55,446 bases of DNA, from NCBI GenBank assembly GCA_017439985.1, contig JAFSIC010000054.1, positions 1 through 55,446 of the forward strand. The letters run 5' to 3'. A program made the translations under genes and the position numbers. The stretch's first letter is position 1, and each line of letters starts with the position of its first letter. This stretch comes from Oscillospiraceae bacterium (GTDB taxonomy: Bacteria > Bacillota > Clostridia > Oscillospirales > Ruminococcaceae). Below, piece by piece: positions 52,803-55,446 of the stretch. The notes beneath the pieces were generated by a model that ran no database searches, was not told where the DNA came from, and saw nothing but the letters and a program-made list of their open reading frames with translations.

Positions 52803-54812
52803 ATGCCGGAACGTTTTGAACTGGTTTCTGACTACAAGCCGACCGGTGACCAGCCGGAAGCCATCCGTGCTCTGGCTCAGGGCATCCTCAATGGTGATAA
52901 GGAGCAGTCACTGATGGGTGTTACCGGTTCCGGTAAGACCTTCACCATGGCTAATGTCATCGCGGAAGTCAACCGCCCAACCCTGATCCTTGCTCACAAC
53001 AAAACCCTCGCTGCACAGCTCTGCAGTGAGTTCAAGGAGTTCTTCCCCAACAATGCGGTGGAGTACTTCGTATCCTACTACGACTACTATCAGCCGGAGG
53101 CGTACATCGCCAACACCGACACCTATATCGAAAAAGACAGTGCAGTCAACGAAGAAATCGAGAAACTGCGCCACTCTGCCACTTCCGCTCTGTCGGAGCG
53201 CAGAGATGTCATCATCGTAGCCAGTGTTTCCTGTATTTACTCTCTCGGCGACCCAATCGACTATCAGAACATGGTCATTTCCCTGCGCAGCGGCATGGAA
53301 AAGGACCGTGACGAACTGCTCCACAAATTGGTGGAACTGCAGTATGAACGCAACGACATCAACTTTATTCGTAATAAATTCCGTGTCCACGGCGATGTGG
53401 TGGAGATTTTTCCTGCCTACTCCAGTGAAACTGCCATCCGCGTGGAATTTTTCGGTGACGAGATCGACCGCATCAGTGAGTTCAATCCGCTGACCGGTGA
53501 GGTGAAAAATGTGGTCAGCCATGTGGCTATTTACCCCGCTTCCCACTACATCGTTCCCCGCGAAAAGATGCAGGACGCATTAGTGGAAATCCGCCGCGAA
53601 ATGGATGAGCGCGTTCAATGGTTCAAAGCCAATGACAAGCTCATTGAAGCGCAGCGCATTGCGGAGCGCACCAACTACGACATGGAAATGCTGACCGAAA
53701 TCGGCTTCTGCAAGGGCATCGAAAACTACTCCCGCGTACTCTCCGGTCGTGAACCGGGCAGCTGTCCTTATACTTTGCTGGACTACTTCCCTGATGACTT
53801 TGTCCTCTTCGTGGATGAGTCTCACGTTACTTTGCCGCAGGTTCGCGGTATGCACGGCGGCGACCAGGCTCGTAAAAAGAACCTGATCGATTATGGTTTC
53901 CGTCTGCCCTCTGCTGCTGATAACCGCCCTCTTAACTTCGACGAGTTTTACAGCAAGCTGAATCAAATCGTTTTCGTCAGCGCAACGCCCGGTGATTTTG
54001 AAAAAGAGAAAAGCACTCGCATCGTAGAACAGATCATCCGTCCGACCGGTCTGGTTGATCCGGAGATCGACGTGCGTCCTGTGGATGGTCAGATCGACGA
54101 TCTGCTGTCCGAAATCAACCAACGCGTGGAAAAGGGCGAACGTACCCTCGTCACCACTCTGACCAAGAAAATGGCAGAAGACTTGACCTCCTATTTTGAG
54201 AATATGGGAGTGAAGGTGCGATATATGCACCACGACGTGGACACCATGGAACGCATGGAAATCATCCGAGACCTGCGACTGGGCGAGTTTGATGTTCTGG
54301 TGGGCATCAACCTGCTGCGAGAAGGTTTGGACATTCCTGAAGTTTCTCTTGTAGCGATTCTGGATGCGGATAAGGAAGGCTTCCTCCGCTCCGAAACTTC
54401 CCTCGTGCAGACCATCGGTCGTGCGGCACGAAATGCCAACGGTAAGGTCATCATGTACGCTGACAACGTGACCAACTCCATGGAGCGCGCTATCAGCGAA
54501 ACATATCGCCGACGCGAGATCCAGATGACTTATAACGAGGAACATGGCATCATTCCGCAAACCATCAAAAAGGATGTCCGCGATATTCTGGAGATCAGTT
54601 CCCGCGGCACCGTGGAAAAAGGTACCAAGCGCCGCATGAATGCAGAGGAATTCCGCCGCACCATCGACCAGCTGACACTGGAAATGAAAAATGCCGCTAA
54701 GATCCTGGAATTCGAGCACGCAGCTTATCTCCGTGATAAGATCCGCAAGCTGAAAGAAGAATACAACACCAATCCTGTTATGGAACATTTGAATAAGAGA
54801 AAGAAGAAGTAA
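52803..54812 (+). CDS. uvrB: excinuclease ABC subunit B
   Basis: DNA-damage verification helicase of nucleotide excision repair. 669 residues. Walker [37 protein letters not shown] is the beta-hairpin that probes damage; DESHVTLPQ is the Walker B region; [15 protein letters not shown] begins the second helicase half; the UVR domain, [20 protein letters not shown], closes it. GGAGGTGATTCC precedes the ATG. A LexA box lies at the promoter. uvrA follows by 12 bases. Confidence 0.99.
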   Translation: MPERFELVSDYKPTGDQPEAIRALAQGILNGDKEQSLMGVTGSGKTFTMANVIAEVNRPTLILAHNKTLAAQLCSEFKEFFPNNAVEYFVSYYDYYQPEAYIANTDTYIEKDSAVNEEIEKLRHSATSALSERRDVIIVASVSCIYSLGDPIDYQNMVISLRSGMEKDRDELLHKLVELQYERNDINFIRNKFRVHGDVVEIFPAYSSETAIRVEFFGDEIDRISEFNPLTGEVKNVVSHVAIYPASHYIVPREKMQDALVEIRREMDERVQWFKANDKLIEAQRIAERTNYDMEMLTEIGFCKGIENYSRVLSGREPGSCPYTLLDYFPDDFVLFVDESHVTLPQVRGMHGGDQARKKNLIDYGFRLPSAADNRPLNFDEFYSKLNQIVFVSATPGDFEKEKSTRIVEQIIRPTGLVDPEIDVRPVDGQIDDLLSEINQRVEKGERTLVTTLTKKMAEDLTSYFENMGVKVRYMHHDVDTMERMEIIRDLRLGEFDVLVGINLLREGLDIPEVSLVAILDADKEGFLRSETSLVQTIGRAARNANGKVIMYADNVTNSMERAISETYRRREIQMTYNEEHGIIPQTIKKDVRDILEISSRGTVEKGTKRRMNAEEFRRTIDQLTLEMKNAAKILEFEHAAYLRDKIRKLKEEYNTNPVMEHLNKRKKK

Positions 54813-54824
54813 AGGAGTGAGATC

Positions 54825-55446
54825 ATGTCCTTAGACAAAATCGTCATTCATGGCGCCAGAGAGCACAATCTGAAGAATGTTGATGTGGAGATTCCCCGCG
54901 ACAAGTTGGTTGTGTTCACCGGTCTGTCCGGTTCCGGTAAGTCCTCTCTGGCCTTCGACACTATCTACGCCGACGGCCAGCGTCGCTATATGGAGAGCTT
55001 GTCCTCCTACGCCCGTCAGTTCCTCGGTCAGATGGAAAAACCCGATGTAGACGACATTCAGGGTCTGTCCCCTGCCATCTCCATCGACCAGAAAACCACC
55101 TCCAAGAACCCACGCTCCACGGTGGGTACCGTCACTGAAATTTACGACTATCTGCGTCTGCTCTATGCCCGCATCGGCATTCCTCATTGCCCGATCTGCG
55201 GCCGCGAGATCAAACAGCAGAGTGTCGATCAGATGGTGGATCAGATTCTTGATCTTCCTCTGAAAACCAAAATTCAGATCCTTGCTCCCATTGCCCGCGG
55301 CAAAAAGGGACAGTTCATGAAAGAGCTGGAATCTGCAAAGAAATCCGGCTATGTCCGCGCCCGCATTGACGGCGAGGTTCATGATCTCAGTGAAGACATT
55401 AAGCTGGAGAAAAACAAAAAGCACAACATTGAAATCGTTGTTGACC
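54825..55446 (+). CDS. uvrA: excinuclease ABC subunit A, N-terminal part
   Basis: Damage-sensing ATPase of nucleotide excision repair; 207 codons are in the window and the rest lies beyond. [30 protein letters not shown] leads to Walker [62 protein letters not shown] follows, then the zinc-binding start [23 protein letters not shown] precedes the ATG. Same operon as uvrB. Confidence 0.98.
   Translation, partial: MSLDKIVIHGAREHNLKNVDVEIPRDKLVVFTGLSGSGKSSLAFDTIYADGQRRYMESLSSYARQFLGQMEKPDVDDIQGLSPAISIDQKTTSKNPRSTVGTVTEIYDYLRLLYARIGIPHCPICGREIKQQSVDQMVDQILDLPLKTKIQILAPIARGKKGQFMKELESAKKSGYVRARIDGEVHDLSEDIKLEKNKKHNIEIVVD

Overview
The window is a chromosome segment of a Gram-positive, endospore-forming member of the Clostridia; I infer an Oscillospirales/Ruminococcaceae-like gut anaerobe but cannot name a species. 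The evidence is spoIIR, a T-box leader on alaS, a CIRCE-controlled hrcA-grpE-dnaK-dnaJ operon, Bacillota-type LexA boxes (GAAC-N4-GTTC), the YqhQ-PrmC pair, split ThrE exporters, many strong AGGAGG ribosome binding sites and roughly even base composition by eye. I see no rRNA, tRNA, CRISPR array, insertion sequence or prophage gene. The density of canonical promoters and hairpin-plus-T terminators makes transcription units easy to draw.

Layout. 1-8.4 kb (minus): an unrecognised partial gene, holA, comEC, a phosphoribosyltransferase, hinT, a GNAT, a Dabb protein, then alaS with its T-box. 8.4-10.8 kb (minus): spoIIR, ispE, a PHP phosphatase. 11-13.4 kb (plus): nadE with a decayed glutaminase domain, plus a GNAT. 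13.4-15.1 kb (minus): DUF975 membrane protein and a histidine-phosphatase-like protein. 15.2-22.3 kb (plus): an XRE regulator with a palindromic operator, a lipoprotein/response regulator/sensor kinase operon, yqhQ-prmC-HAD. 22.3-34.1 kb (minus): ECF sigma and membrane partner, heat-shock operon, a GT4 glycosyltransferase with a Spx/ArsC-like protein, DUF1015, a small membrane protein, glmS. 34.4-37.5 kb (plus): two-part ThrE exporter, mutY, a lipoprotein. 37.6-43.3 kb (minus): transglutaminase/thioredoxin-like fusion with cutC, a duplicated terminator repeat, an orphan OppA-type lipoprotein. 43.7-46.5 kb (plus): queA, tgt and a Suppressor-of-fused-domain protein. 46.6-51.2 kb (minus): glutaminase, flavoprotein, a 91-aa SOS-controlled protein, a nuclease-like protein coupled to a Uup-type ABC-F ATPase. 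51.3-55.4 kb (plus): GNAT, an arsenite methyltransferase with an in-frame TGA, uvrB and the start of uvrA.

The strongest unusual signal is the ArsM-like methyltransferase (51911-52672). Its reading frame is interrupted by a TGA exactly where the family carries a conserved C-terminal arsenic-binding cysteine. Eleven bases after the TGA lies a perfect 6-bp hairpin with a GGTC loop, the spacing and loop of the E. coli fdhF SECIS, and the frame then continues with family-like sequence to a TAA followed at once by a terminator. I read it as a selenoprotein, not a pseudogene.

Second is the unknown 91-aa gene at 48234-48509, whose consensus promoter is bracketed by two GAAC-N4-GTTC boxes; the same motif sits at uvrB in this window, which supports its being this organism's LexA site. 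Further points of interest are a NAD synthetase whose glutaminase triad is lost, a ComEC whose metallo-beta-lactamase motif is lost, a perfect 28-bp palindrome over a flavoprotein promoter, and palindromes at the XRE, arsM and glmS promoters.
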